Below are positions 50,882 through 61,000 of a stretch of DNA of 64,000 bases, one piece after another. The translations under genes were made by a program, and so were the position numbers. Each line of letters starts with the position of its first letter. Positions within the stretch are counted from its first letter, which is position 1. Under the pieces are notes generated by a model. It saw only the letters and a program-made list of their open reading frames with translations, was not told the origin of the DNA and did no database searches. Source of the DNA: Acanthornis magna (taxonomy: Eukaryota > Chordata > Aves > Passeriformes > Acanthizidae); the NCBI GenBank assembly GCA_036785705.1, contig JAWUZG010000001.1, positions 1,240,001-1,304,000 on the forward strand, read 5' to 3'.

Positions 50882-52996
50882 ATCTGATGCTTATCACCTC
50901 AAAACACCAACCACATGGACCAAATTAATCACTAAGACCCCCTGAGTGGGACCAATCAGCCCAGTGACAGAAGTCACCCAGCAGGAAACAAAAAACACTG
51001 TTTTCACGGACTTAATTTAGAGCCCAATTCAGAAGTCCCTCATCAACCAAACTCCCATTGTCCAGGGCAATCAGTTCTGCCTTCTATTCCTTTGCAGCAG
51101 TCAGAGCTGTTTAAAAAAAAATAAAAAATACAAGATGCAAACCAGAATCCAGGAAACATCTGCCATCTGATTCCAACACTTTTTAGGAAAAATGACATTT
51201 TAGATCTTGGCACTGTTTGGTTCAGTTAAACAGCACAGCTGATCAGCACTTGGGCTTAGTCCTACATGCACTTACATCCCTGTCAGTGCTTTACATCCAG
51301 AAGCAGCTTCACTGACTGGCAGGATCTGCCAAAAAAAGAAAAATTTAAAAACGATCCAGCCCTCACACCATCTCCAGCCACCCCTTGGTACACCAGCAGG
51401 AAGAGGAGGACCCTTCCCTTCACCAAGAACAGGTGAGGGCAGCAGCAGACTCCTGCCAAGGTCTGTCCAGAAACAACCTGCACTAGACATTTTAACCCAG
51501 AGTCCTACAAGTCACGTTTACAGGGTTAATTCCACCCAATTTCTCCCAGAAAAAACAAACGGGATTCCCTTTGATGTGAACACGAGAACTGCTGCAAAAC
51601 ATCCACGTTTAATGCCCCACCACCATCCCAACAAAGCCTCTTGGAGTCTGATCTTACACTGAGCTCCCATGCGCAAAACACCTTCCAAGAACCAATTAAT
51701 TTTTGTTTTTTCCTGAACTTTCTTTAAAGCTGTATTTTTAACGCACCTAGGAAAGCTATTGCTTTCTACCCAAAGGTCTCCACAAGGGATTTATGACCCT
51801 TTAGACTCTGAGGATCCTCAGCTTTTGGTTCTCCTGCCTGATCTCCTACACCGCAGGGGCAAGCACAGTGTCACCTCCCGGATTTTCGTGGAGGGGATTC
51901 CACTTCCTTGCCAAACAAATAAATGCAAGACTTTCTAATAATTTATATTCCAACTGGGTCTCCAAACTTTACTCAGGAAAAGAGGGCTCCTTGGCACAAG
52001 CCACCCAGAGATGCTAAGAGTATTAGTCATGAAAGCAGGAGCTGGGAGTAAAAATAGCAAGGATTCTGCACATACCTTTTTTTAAGCCTCACACCTACTC
52101 AGAATTGATCTGTGGGTCAGCTGTCAAGAACTGCTTGAGTTTGGGTTTTTTTTTTCTTTTTATTACTATTTAATTTTAGAGCAACACTTCTGATTCATAA
52201 AAATGGGAGTAACTGTGAACTCATTTTCCAAATCAGCCTTCACGAGAATGCTTTGTTGAGCTCTTACAAAAGGCCAATCTCAAAATAAACTTTTTCAGGA
52301 ATTTTTAAAATGTCAGTGACGAAGTCTTTGCTCTTATTTCTGTATTTCCTTATTTTGCAACTCAAACGTTTTTATCCACTGTAAGAGTCATACCCCAAGA
52401 CACAGAAAATAAATGAAAGAGAAATCTTTTGGCAGAAAAACCCCACAGGATGGATTTGACAGGTTTCATCAGGGTCTGTCACGCAAAGATCAACAGTTTC
52501 AAATTATGCGTTTTAAATATTGACAAGGTACCATCAGCTACTCTAATCCTAAAAAAAAACCCCACTCCCAGGAACCAGATGTTACAACGACAGAATGAAC
52601 TCATTTTTGCAGGTGGCATCACTATCATCAACAGCATTTCGTTTTCAGCACTGAGGACCCTGTTGCACCAGCTGATATACTCTGCATCAATATTCATAGT
52701 AATAAAATACTTCTGATACCTTCTGGTCATTTAAAACATGGACCCTGTGGTCACCACATTAATTTTTTTCTGTGAGCCCTCAGAAACACCTTTGGCTCCT
52801 CTGCTCAAGTGTTGGCTACTTGTCACAAGTTTAGAAGATTTCCACAACTCTTTTACTTTGTCACTTGGACACAATCAGGGGTCAGCCACCTCCTTCAACC
52901 ATCACCATCCTTGTAAACCTCCTCAGACGCCCTCCATGTCTCTGCTTACTGCCCACCAACACCAGTTTAACCAGAAATTAAATTTAACAGAAACAT

Positions 52997-53205
52997 AAAA
53001 TGGTTTGGGCTGGAAGGGACCTTAAAGACCATCTCATTCCACCTACTGCCATGGGCAGGGACACCTTCCACTGTCAAAGGCTGCTCAGAGCCTCATCCAA
53101 CCTGACCTTGGACACTTCCAGGGATCCAGGGGCAGCCACAGCTTCTCTGGGCACCTGTGCCAGGGCCTCCCCACCCTCACAGCCAAAAATTTCTTCCCAG
53201 TATCT
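52997..53205 (-). mobile_element. CR1 LINE 3' fragment
   Basis: About 210 bp of reverse CR1 end: gggctggaagggaccttaaa, tgggcagggacaccttccac, tccaacctgaccttggacac and cagccacagcttctctgggc. Truncated as usual, with no coding part. Confidence 0.95.
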
Positions 53206-53599
53206 GCTGGAGAAAAAAGACAGCATCTTCTCTACCATGTCCTGTCCTAACACAGCATCCCCTCACTGAAGTTCATACCAGACCCACAAACAGTGACCCA
53301 AAACACACGTGTCCTGTTTCATGGGCCACCAGCACAGCACAGCACAAGCCAAGAGGGGAGGAAAAGCATCCCCAGTCTAAAGTGTTGACAGTTCTGGTGT
53401 TTAACCTATTTCTAGTAACACTTCCATAAAGTTTTAATAAATGCTTCATTAAAACATCAGCTGTCTGTCCAGCCAGTCAATTATCACTCATAATCACAGC
53501 TATATAACTATATACTGTCTTCTGCAGATGTTCTTACATCTGTGCAAAACGCACTCTCCACCTCTGCCACATGTAACATCTGTTGAATACTTGCAAATG

Positions 53600-53860
53600 T
53601 TTTCTCAATATAGAAATGAAATTACACTGCCTTGCTTATAATGTATTTACTGTCCCACTAGCCTGTGCACCCCTTAAAATCATTAAAATGGTATTTTCTT
53701 GCTGTTTACAAGGTACCAGTTTCTTGATAGCTCTTTGCTGCATTTATGTAAATGGCTTTTAGATTTTCACTTAGTAACAGATTACACCGAGCCTCCATCT
53801 TATCGCAAGAGTTATTAGGACCTAATCCTTTATAAGCACTGAAGTTATTAGACTTGTGAG
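53600..53860. promoter_or_regulatory. Candidate conserved non-coding element
   Basis: Unique AT-rich sequence without repeats or coding potential. It has GATA/TATC and TTTATG-like cores (catcttatcgcaagagttatt, tgcatttatgtaaatgg). It lies 2.5-3 kb downstream of the promoter island, within the 5'UTR intron. Inference only. Confidence 0.25.
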
Positions 53861-55749
53861 GAAATTTTCTCCCCTTTCATAAATAATCTGTTGGAGAGAG
53901 GGGGAAAAAGAAAGAGGTGGGAAAAAAGCCACTTGCATCCCTGCTCAGAGAACCTGCCTCACCTGCTCTTACTTTGCCACCAGCAAAAGAAATCAAATTT
54001 GTTTTCACCTAAAGGCTTCTAGGGAGGGAAAACAAATTGCACTAAATCCTGGCCAGGTGCCTTCTCTGCCACTGCAGGAAGAAACTCCTTGGAGAAGGTT
54101 TGCCCCAGGTTCAGAGGGCTCTCCAATGACCTTCTCAAATCCCCTCCACGTCCATGACCCCATCACACAATCAGGTGAAGCTGTTTCTCTGCTCACTCTG
54201 CTACACCACTTTCTTACACAGAGCACCAGGGGTACAAACTCATTTTAGAAGCTGTCCTGTCCGAGGGACAGCAAAGTTGGGGATGGAGAGGTGCAGGGGG
54301 AGCAGAGCAGGGAAATACCTTCCCCTTTTGCAATGGTTCCATCCCCACCCCAAAAAAACCCCACTGACTGACACCACTCCACTGCAGCTCTTGGATTTTG
54401 CCACCCAAATTCCACCACAGTTTGACAGTTGCCTTCCAAGCCTCTCTGCTTATAATGAATGCCTGTTCTGCTATTTTGACAAGAAATCACAATTTCACCC
54501 CCACCTTCTCCTCTGCCCTCCCTCCCCACCACCGTATCCTTCGATGTGATTTGCAGGATCCCTGAGCCAGCTTGGTCCTGGCAGGGGCTGGAGAAAGGAG
54601 GGGAAAACACGTGGGCAGATGGACCAGAGCCCTTTGGAATGGGAAACCTCACCCTGCATGCCAAGGTGTGCAAACAGCATCCCCAACCAGCCCTGCTAGA
54701 TCAAATCACGGGGAGGTTCTGGGCAGCATCTCCAAGAGGCACAGGGAAATGAGCAGCACATCAGCTCTTCAGCCACTCCTGGATTCTCCCTGGCTCCTCC
54801 ATCCACACCCAGGCACTGACAGCCTGCGATGCTGGAGCATCCCATTGCCTCCCACGCTTCAAAACACAGATGCTCCAGAGTTAACATCTCACAGCCACGG
54901 CAAAACAACCCCACAACAGCAGTAGGAAGCGCTCCCTGCACGGAAACAGGGAAGTTTTCCCTGGCTCTGAGGCAGCCTCACTCCTCCACTCCCCTGGAAA
55001 ATACATTTGGAAAAGGCAGCCGAGAAGGGCACAAACAACTCCTTGAGAACTCTCTGCAAACTCCTTCTCTTGCTTCGCAAAACCTGCGATTTGCCTCTGT
55101 CGCTGTGGGGTTTTTAGGCTCTCTCTGCAAAAGAGATGCAGGTTGCACTGCCCAAGTCACTTGTTTGCCTCCCGAATTCCCGTGCGAAGCAATTCAAGAG
55201 ACTTCATGCTAAACAAAAACATGCAAAAAGCAGAAAAAACCACCCCAGACATCCCCAGCTGACTGCACCCAGGAAGGTCTGACAGCTCCAACAGGACATC
55301 TCATCCCACGACACGTCTACTGCTAATGCAAAATAAATCAGCGCTCCGTCTCCCGGCGCATTTTATTATTTTATTTTTTTCTTCCTCGTGGCACGCCCGC
55401 AATTTTGGCATTCAAAGGCAAATCGGTCGCGCTCCCAACTCCACATGTCCCTTCCCAGCACACACAAATGCCTCGGTACTTTTCCCACCGCGGAGGGAGG
55501 ACCCAAAATTCGGATCCCATCCTCATCCCTCCGCACTGAATCCACCAGCGCACCTCTGCGAGCAACAAAAGAGAGTTGAACCAAACGCGTGGCACCCCGC
55601 CTTCCCTCTCCTTCTCCTCTCAAAATGTTTATTTTCAGTTTTTAAAGACACCTTAACCCGCCATGTTGAACAAGCTTTATAAATATTCATTCACCGCAGT
55701 TCGGGAGCGCTACGGGAAAATATGTCTAGATCAGGGCTACACATTTTGG

Positions 55750-56105
55750 CACAGCTGATTGCTTTCTTCTCTTTTTCTTTTTTTTTTTTTTTTCTCCCTT
55801 CCCTCTCGCCTTCCGCAGCAGCTTTTTTTTCCCCTCCTTTTCCCCGGGCAGATTCAGAAGAAACCCACCCGCACACCCAAAATAACTCTTTCCGAGAGAT
55901 GTGCATCAGCCTCGTGAATCTGAAAGGAGGTCGCACGAGCATTTGGCAGGGAAGCAGAAAGGCGACAGTTATCAGTTTTAAAAAAAAAAAAAAATTTTAA
56001 AATAAATTTTTAAAAGAGGGGGAAAAAAATAAATATGGGAAAAGGGAAAGAACAGACAAAAAGAAGGGGAAAAAATAAGGGGGGAAAAAGGGGGGGGGGA
56101 AGAAA
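55750..56105. repeat. Polypyrimidine then polypurine tracts flanking the CpG island
   Basis: A plus-strand C/T tract (about 55758-55845, with a T-run near 55768-55793) is followed by an A/G tract (about 55978-56105) ending in a G-run. Such tracts can form triplex DNA. The open frames here are low-complexity artefacts. Confidence 0.8.
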
Positions 56106-56510
56106 TGAGAGCATCTAAAATGCGATCCGTCGAGGTAAAACCCAAGCCCCGCACGTCCATCCCGCGGGGGAGCGGAGCGGAGCGGCAGCGCCGTCCCCGC
56201 CGCCCGCGGGGCGCACCGGGCAGCGGCACCGCGCACCGAGCGCCCGTCCCGGCCCGGGGCTCAGCCCCGACACTTCGGCAACTCCACCGCCGGCTCGCCC
56301 TCCGCAAAACGGGGCAGAAAAACACCCACGCCCACCACTCACGCTTAAAAGAAAAAATTTTTTTTAAAAAAATTGTGAAGATTTTTAATATATCTTGGAA
56401 GGGGAAAGCGACTCTCTCCACCCAAGCGCTGCCAAACCCGATAAATAAAATAAAGGGAAATGCCAGCCGGGAGGGACTGGGAGAGGGGACTGCCGGGCGC
56501 CGTGCCTTAC

Positions 56511-56660
56511 CTGTGCGAGTTTGGCTTATTTTGGGGTGTTTTCCTCTTTTTTCCCCTTTTTTCCCCCCGCGGAGCGCTGCGCGCTGCTGCGCGGAGCGGA
56601 GCCCAGCCGTGCCTGCGCCCGCACCCGCGGCAGACTCATTCCAATATGGCATCCGCGCAG
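56511..56660 (-). other. SFMBT2: Candidate non-coding first exon A of SFMBT2 (5' end uncertain)
   Basis: The minus strand reads actcgcacag|gtaaggcacg, a near-consensus donor with the last exon base at 56511. The GC-rich DNA upstream has a YY1-like and an NRF1-like motif at 56643-56670, often found at or just after start sites, so the exon may be about 130-160 bases. A weaker donor (aagc|gtgagt, exon end 56343) lies further downstream in gene sense. The donor is seen; exon use is inferred. Confidence 0.5.
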
Positions 56661-56670
56661 TGCGCATGCC
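56643..56670. promoter_or_regulatory. YY1-type site and NRF1-like site
   Basis: AATATGGCA at 56643-56651 matches the YY1 pattern AAnATGGC. TGCGCATGCC at 56661-56670 matches most of the NRF1 consensus, with mismatches in the second half-site. Both occur in CpG-island promoters close to start sites. Confidence 0.4.
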
Positions 56671-56799
56671 TGCCGCTCTTTTTAGGGCTTTTTTTTTTTT
56701 CCTCCTTGCCTTTTTTTTTTTTTTTTTCCCCCCCCTCTATTTTTCAATATTTAGCAGCCAACTCCTCCGCTGACCTTTTCCAGCAGTTTCAAGAAAAGG

Positions 56800-56802
<3 letters not shown>

Positions 56803-56830
<28 letters not shown>

Positions 56831-56873
56831 TTAAATTCATAAAAATAAATCAGGCGCGTACCCCCCCCCCCCC
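56803..56873. repeat. Poly-A run and poly-C run inside the CpG island
   Basis: A run of nearly 30 A residues at about 56803-56830 and about 14 C residues at about 56861-56873. Such runs are prone to length errors in assemblies. Confidence 0.9.
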
Positions 56874-57259
56874 ACAACCCACACCGCCCCGGCTGCGCTC
56901 CCGCGGTTCCTCCGCGTTCCGAGTTGGGGTTCAGTGGGCTCGGGGATGGATGGAGCCCACGCGTGGGAGCGATGCCGCGGTTCGGCCGCGCTCCGCGCAG
57001 CGGGACCCCGGGCTGGCCGCCCGCTCCTTAAACGCCATAAAATACCATAAAGCCTTCAGCACCGGAGCGCTGCCTCCCAGCTCCCCCTCCCCACCGCTCC
57101 CCGCAACCTTTTATTTCGCTTTTCCTCCTCGTTTCGCGTCGCCAAGAAACTTCCAGGGAGGGAGGTGGGGGAAGAAGATGCGGGAAAGAGGGAAAGGAAA
57201 AAATGCGGCGCATCCCTCGGCTCGCCCGTTCCCTCCGCTTCGCCGGGCTCCGGCATTAC

Positions 57260-57400
57260 CTGTTTATTCCCCGTTGCGGAAAATAAATAAAATATATCAA
57301 GAAAAGCCGGCGAAGGCACAAGGCGGGATGTAAAATCAACTGGTGGGCACCCTCCGCCCTCCCGGCGCGCAGGGACACGCACAACTTTCCTTCCTCCGCT
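57260..57400 (-). other. SFMBT2: Candidate non-coding first exon B of SFMBT2 (5' end uncertain)
   Basis: The minus strand reads gaataaacag|gtaatgccgg, a plausible donor with the last exon base at 57260, about 750 bases 5' of donor A and within CpG-rich DNA. An alternative promoter using this exon would splice to the same acceptor at 44748. The right limit given is arbitrary. Use is inferred. Confidence 0.35.
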
Positions 57401-57711
57401 CCTCAGGTTATTGGATGTTGTTTGTTTTTTTTTCCTTTCGGATTATGTGATGGTTTTTCCTTTCTCTGGCTGTTGCGGGGGATTGGAGGCAGAATCTCGC
57501 TGCACGCCGGTGTGCGCGGCTGTGCTGCCGCGGGGGTGTTCGCACGTACGGGCACACTGCGGGATTTTTCACACCGGAGAGGTGTTCTTTTCCCCCCCTT
57601 CTCGAGAAAATCAGCCCCGCTGCAGGGCTGGAAAAATCATGCCACACAGCACTGCCCGTGCCCCCCGCCCCGGCTGGTCCTGCTCTCCGGGGAGGGGCAG
57701 AAAAATCCCCA

Positions 57712-57729
57712 GGGGTGGGTGGGTTGGGG
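57712..57729 (+). promoter_or_regulatory. G-quadruplex motif in the CpG island
   Basis: The plus strand reads GGGGTGGGTGGGTTGGGG: four G-runs with loops of one or two bases, a pattern known to favour very stable parallel quadruplexes. It lies on the strand opposite the SFMBT2 sense strand, about 450 bases 5' of candidate first exon B. Confidence 0.7.
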
Positions 57730-58029
57730 AAAATTCCCCCTCTGCAGCCGGGGTTTCTCGGGATGCTCCGACCGCCGGCAGATCCCAGAGCTTCCCCTAG
57801 CCGGGTTTGCTCAGCAGCGGGGCTGGGGGTGAATTTTTCAGGGTTTTCGCCCCCCCTCTTGCAGCCCTGCTCAGGGACTGCGTAAAGCATCTTGATGGGG
57901 ATTTTTGGAGCCCCAGCTCCCGTCTCCCTGCGGGCAGGCGGGGGCCGCACCCCGGCACGATTGAGGATTCTAGTGGATGCTTTTGGAGCATCCTCCGGGG
58001 TGGGGGCGGCTGCAAGGCACACACATTCA

Positions 58030-61000
58030 ACAGGTCTGGAGAGAGCGGAGGGAAGGGGCAGCCTGTTTAGAGGCAGCAGCCAGTCCCGGGCTTTGTCCTT
58101 TCCAGCCTGGAATTAACCCCAAACCTTGCTGTGTCCATCCCCACGCCCGGGCTGCCAAATTTGCATCACCCCTCAGGCTCAGATGCAAGTGCTGTCTCCA
58201 CTTGCCTTTCTCTGATCATTTCCGAGCTAAGGTTTGAAGTTTCCAGGTTGGTTTTGTGAGGATCCCATCCTGCAGGAGCAGGGAGGGTGATCTCACACCT
58301 GGGGAAGCACTGATTCCCCACGGGTGACCCCAACTCTCTTTGCCCCATTGCAAGCACCAGCAACTTTTCCCTGGTTCTTGCTGGGGATTCATCACTGAAC
58401 CTTCTCAATCCTCCTCCTCCACTCACTCAAATCCCTTTCTCTTCCTCTCATAGACACCCCTGCACACTACATGGATTTGTAAAAGAAGATGAGTGAGGAG
58501 CGGAATAAAGATGAAGAAAGATTTTGATTCTGGGATACGTTTGAGGAGATAGGGAAGACTGGGAAAGAAGAGCAAATATTGCAGACTGTGTTTTTTCACC
58601 ACAATCCATGTTCTTGCCCATTCACACTCTGTCTCCGAGAGGCCATGGGCTCAGCCTCTCCTGTTCCAGCAGATTTCCTGGAAAACATACAAATCAAGTA
58701 GTTCCTATTTTCAGACTTTGGTCTGGATGGGATTTCAAAACAGCAGGGGAACACTGTCAGAACTTCAAAATAAGACCAAAAACCCAACCAGATGCCAGGA
58801 GAGCACTGAAGTCCTGTTTCTCCAGATGATTGTGGAAGTGGGTGACATTTTCAGCACAGTGACATTTCAAAATTTCAACCTACTTTTGAAAGGATGATGC
58901 TCTGCAAACACCATGTCTGTGTTCTCTCTCCTTTTAATCTCTGAGTTAGTTTACACTGAGATTCCTCTGCCTGCAGCCTATTTTCATCTAAAGCTGGTGG
59001 CATCATCCAGTTTAGGGACACAGCCACAGTGGCTCTCACAGCACTTCAGGTGTTTCTCCATCTCCTTTCCTTTAACACCACAAGCCTTTGTGCTTTATTT
59101 CCATTCATGCTCAAGTGGTCTTCTCAGAAGTTTTAGTTCCACTGTCCTCTCTGGAGCATCTTCTTCCCTCTTGACCTTGTTTTTCTCTGTCCTGGCCTCT
59201 TTCAGTTTTATTTAGAGACTATTTCTGAAGCATTGACAGTGCAATTTGCCCTGATTGGAGAGATGTGGAAGAAAGCATTCTCCTTGTCCAAAGAGTCTGT
59301 GATCTAAAATAGGTCTGTGGATGGTGGTTTGAAGGAAAAAAATAAAGTAATTAAAGCTGAGGAAAAAAATTCCTTTGGAACTTTTCTAAGTGGCTTCTAC
59401 AACGAAGCTCTCAGATATAAATGGAAAGGTGCAGATTTATATCAGGTCTGATCTGGAGATGACTCAAACAGCTCCTGTTGGCACCGAAGACTCTCCATCT
59501 TGTTCATAGCTGAGAATACAAATTGGTTTTAGTGGACATGAACTACAGGAATAGCTGGGAGATTTCATTTGAATACTACCTTTGAGAGCATCATTGGGAA
59601 AAAAAAGAAAGTGCTTTGAGAAATACTGAATTGTCCCAGTGTAGTATCCCAAGATGTAAAATGGATTTAAGCCCTGGCAGGAAAACCACACTGAGATCAG
59701 CTCCAGCTTCACACTCAGTGACACTCAGGGATGTATCTTCCACTGATCTAAAGCAGCTACATTAATTTCCCTGCTGTCCATGTTCCTTAGTGCCACATCT
59801 GTTGGCAGCTACACGACACCTAACTTGTGTTTTAAGTTGGGAACAGAAGTTTCCCTTCTGAATTTTGGTGTTGGTTTGAACTAAAGCACTTTCATGCAAA
59901 GAGCACTGATAAAAAAAGGAGATTTACCTGAGCACCACGAACCCAAGCTGCGATGAACATCCATCTGCCCTTGCCACTGATGATCACCCCCAAAGAATAT
60001 AACTGTTCCCAAATTTTCCACAGCAGAACACAAGAAATGTGTCCAGCCCAGGGAAATTCAGACAGTCCCATTAATTTAGATCAGATATCAGCAGTTCCTG
60101 ATCTGCAGAATAAGATCATTAAGGCGCAAAAATTTTCCGATTTTCAAGGCTGTTGCCTTCAGCAGGTTCAGGTTTTTGGAGCATAGATGAAGATGTAGAA
60201 AGATCCCCTACACAAGGAGGCACAAGCACACATACAGACAGAGATGTTCTGGCATTAATAATCTCAATTTCTCTCTTTTCTCCTGGCTTGGGAAGATAAA
60301 TGCTCTGGGGAACATTGTGGGATTTGTAGGTGGTTGTGCATTTGTTTACCCATTTCTGGCCCAAATTTAAGGAGGTGCTTAAGGACCCAGAGCATCCCAC
60401 AGGCTGAACATGGTGCTGAGATGACATTTGTGTTCATAAACGAGAAAATGGCTCTAGCCTTGCAGACAGAGCACGTGGGGGAATCTGAGCCAACCTTTCC
60501 ACAGGTAAAATGGCAGAGCTCAGGCTCTGGAGCTTCATCCACGATAAACACAACGAGACTGGGCAGAAGTCACTTGGTGGCAGCCAGGTTTGCTCTTAAC
60601 CCAAAGGACGTGGTTCTCTCCACTTTCAGAGATATTCGCCTGCTTTTGGGATGCTGCCATCGAGCTGCCCTGCACTGAGAAAGGGGCAGGGCTGTGCAGC
60701 TGACCCTGGTGAGTTATTTGGGGCTGGTTAGTGGTGTCTGAATGAGCTGAAGGGTGGAGAGTGTCTGACAGGAGGTTGGTGTCACAGAGGAGACCAACAG
60801 GACATCACCTGGGGCACCTCCACAGCCATGCGCAGCTCCTGTTAGTTCCTCTGCCACACACATCTCCTGGGGCTGCTCCTGGGTTCACAGTGAAGCTGCT
60901 CTGCATTTTACCTCTCCTCTCAACAAACTGTGGCCTTCAGCTGCTAAGATTCACCGTTTTCACCCCATCTTATCACAATTTTTACAGGAGGTAAAGACAC

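Larger units (their letters stand above)
44749..56510 (-). other. SFMBT2 5'UTR intron (between non-coding first exon and first coding exon)
   Basis: 11.8 kb, assuming the first exon ends at 56511. It holds five CR1 fragments, a 22-bp doublet at 47906-47949, an AT-rich tract at 47410-47520, (TTTAAA)n at 49105-49131, and a motif-rich AT block at 53600-53860. Further small non-coding exons could hide here and would not be visible from sequence alone. Confidence 0.65.
5183..56511 (-). other. SFMBT2: SFMBT2 gene, 5' half (transcription unit within window)
   Basis: Six coding exons on the minus strand join in frame to a 292-residue N-terminal part that matches SFMBT2 as I remember it. The match is closer than to the paralogue SFMBT1, for example in the stretches [14 protein letters not shown] and [16 protein letters not shown]2 is a nuclear Polycomb-group-like repressor with four MBT repeats and a C-terminal SAM domain. 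The family binds methylated histone tails and partners with YY1 (Pho in Drosophila). Introns from 5' to 3' are 4,683, 1,907, 24,092, 3,143 and 4,810 bp, after an 11.8-kb 5'UTR intron if the first exon ends at 56511. The gene continues past position 1, where the rest of MBT3, MBT4 and SAM must lie. The exons show no frameshift or stop. Gene identity is firm; the 5' end is inferred. Confidence 0.93.
56120..57980. promoter_or_regulatory. CpG island, probable SFMBT2 promoter region
   Basis: CpG dinucleotides are frequent from about 56120 to 58000 (gcggagcggagcggcagcgcc, cgcggagcgctgcgcgctgc, gttcggccgcgctccgcg) and scarce elsewhere in the window. The block is broken by A/T-runs at 56345-56400, 56685-56730 and 56803-56831. 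It sits 5' of the first coding exon on the minus strand, where an SFMBT2 promoter is expected. Two minus-strand splice donors lie inside it. Exact start sites cannot be read from sequence. Confidence 0.8.

Noticed and set aside
56336..56343. Third minus-strand donor (aagc|gtgagt) in the island
   Set aside because: The donor core is good, but the preceding exon sequence is an A/T homopolymer stretch and donor A at 56511 is closer to consensus overall.
55722..56773. Long open frames on both strands (up to 229 codons) in the CpG island
   Set aside because: Low stop-codon frequency in GC-rich and homopolymer DNA explains them; the translations are low-complexity and a non-coding first exon donor lies within.
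57408..58022. 204-codon minus-strand open frame upstream of the candidate first exons
   Set aside because: GC-rich composition with overlapping frames on both strands and no recognisable domain; it could be chance. Transcript data would be needed to revive it.
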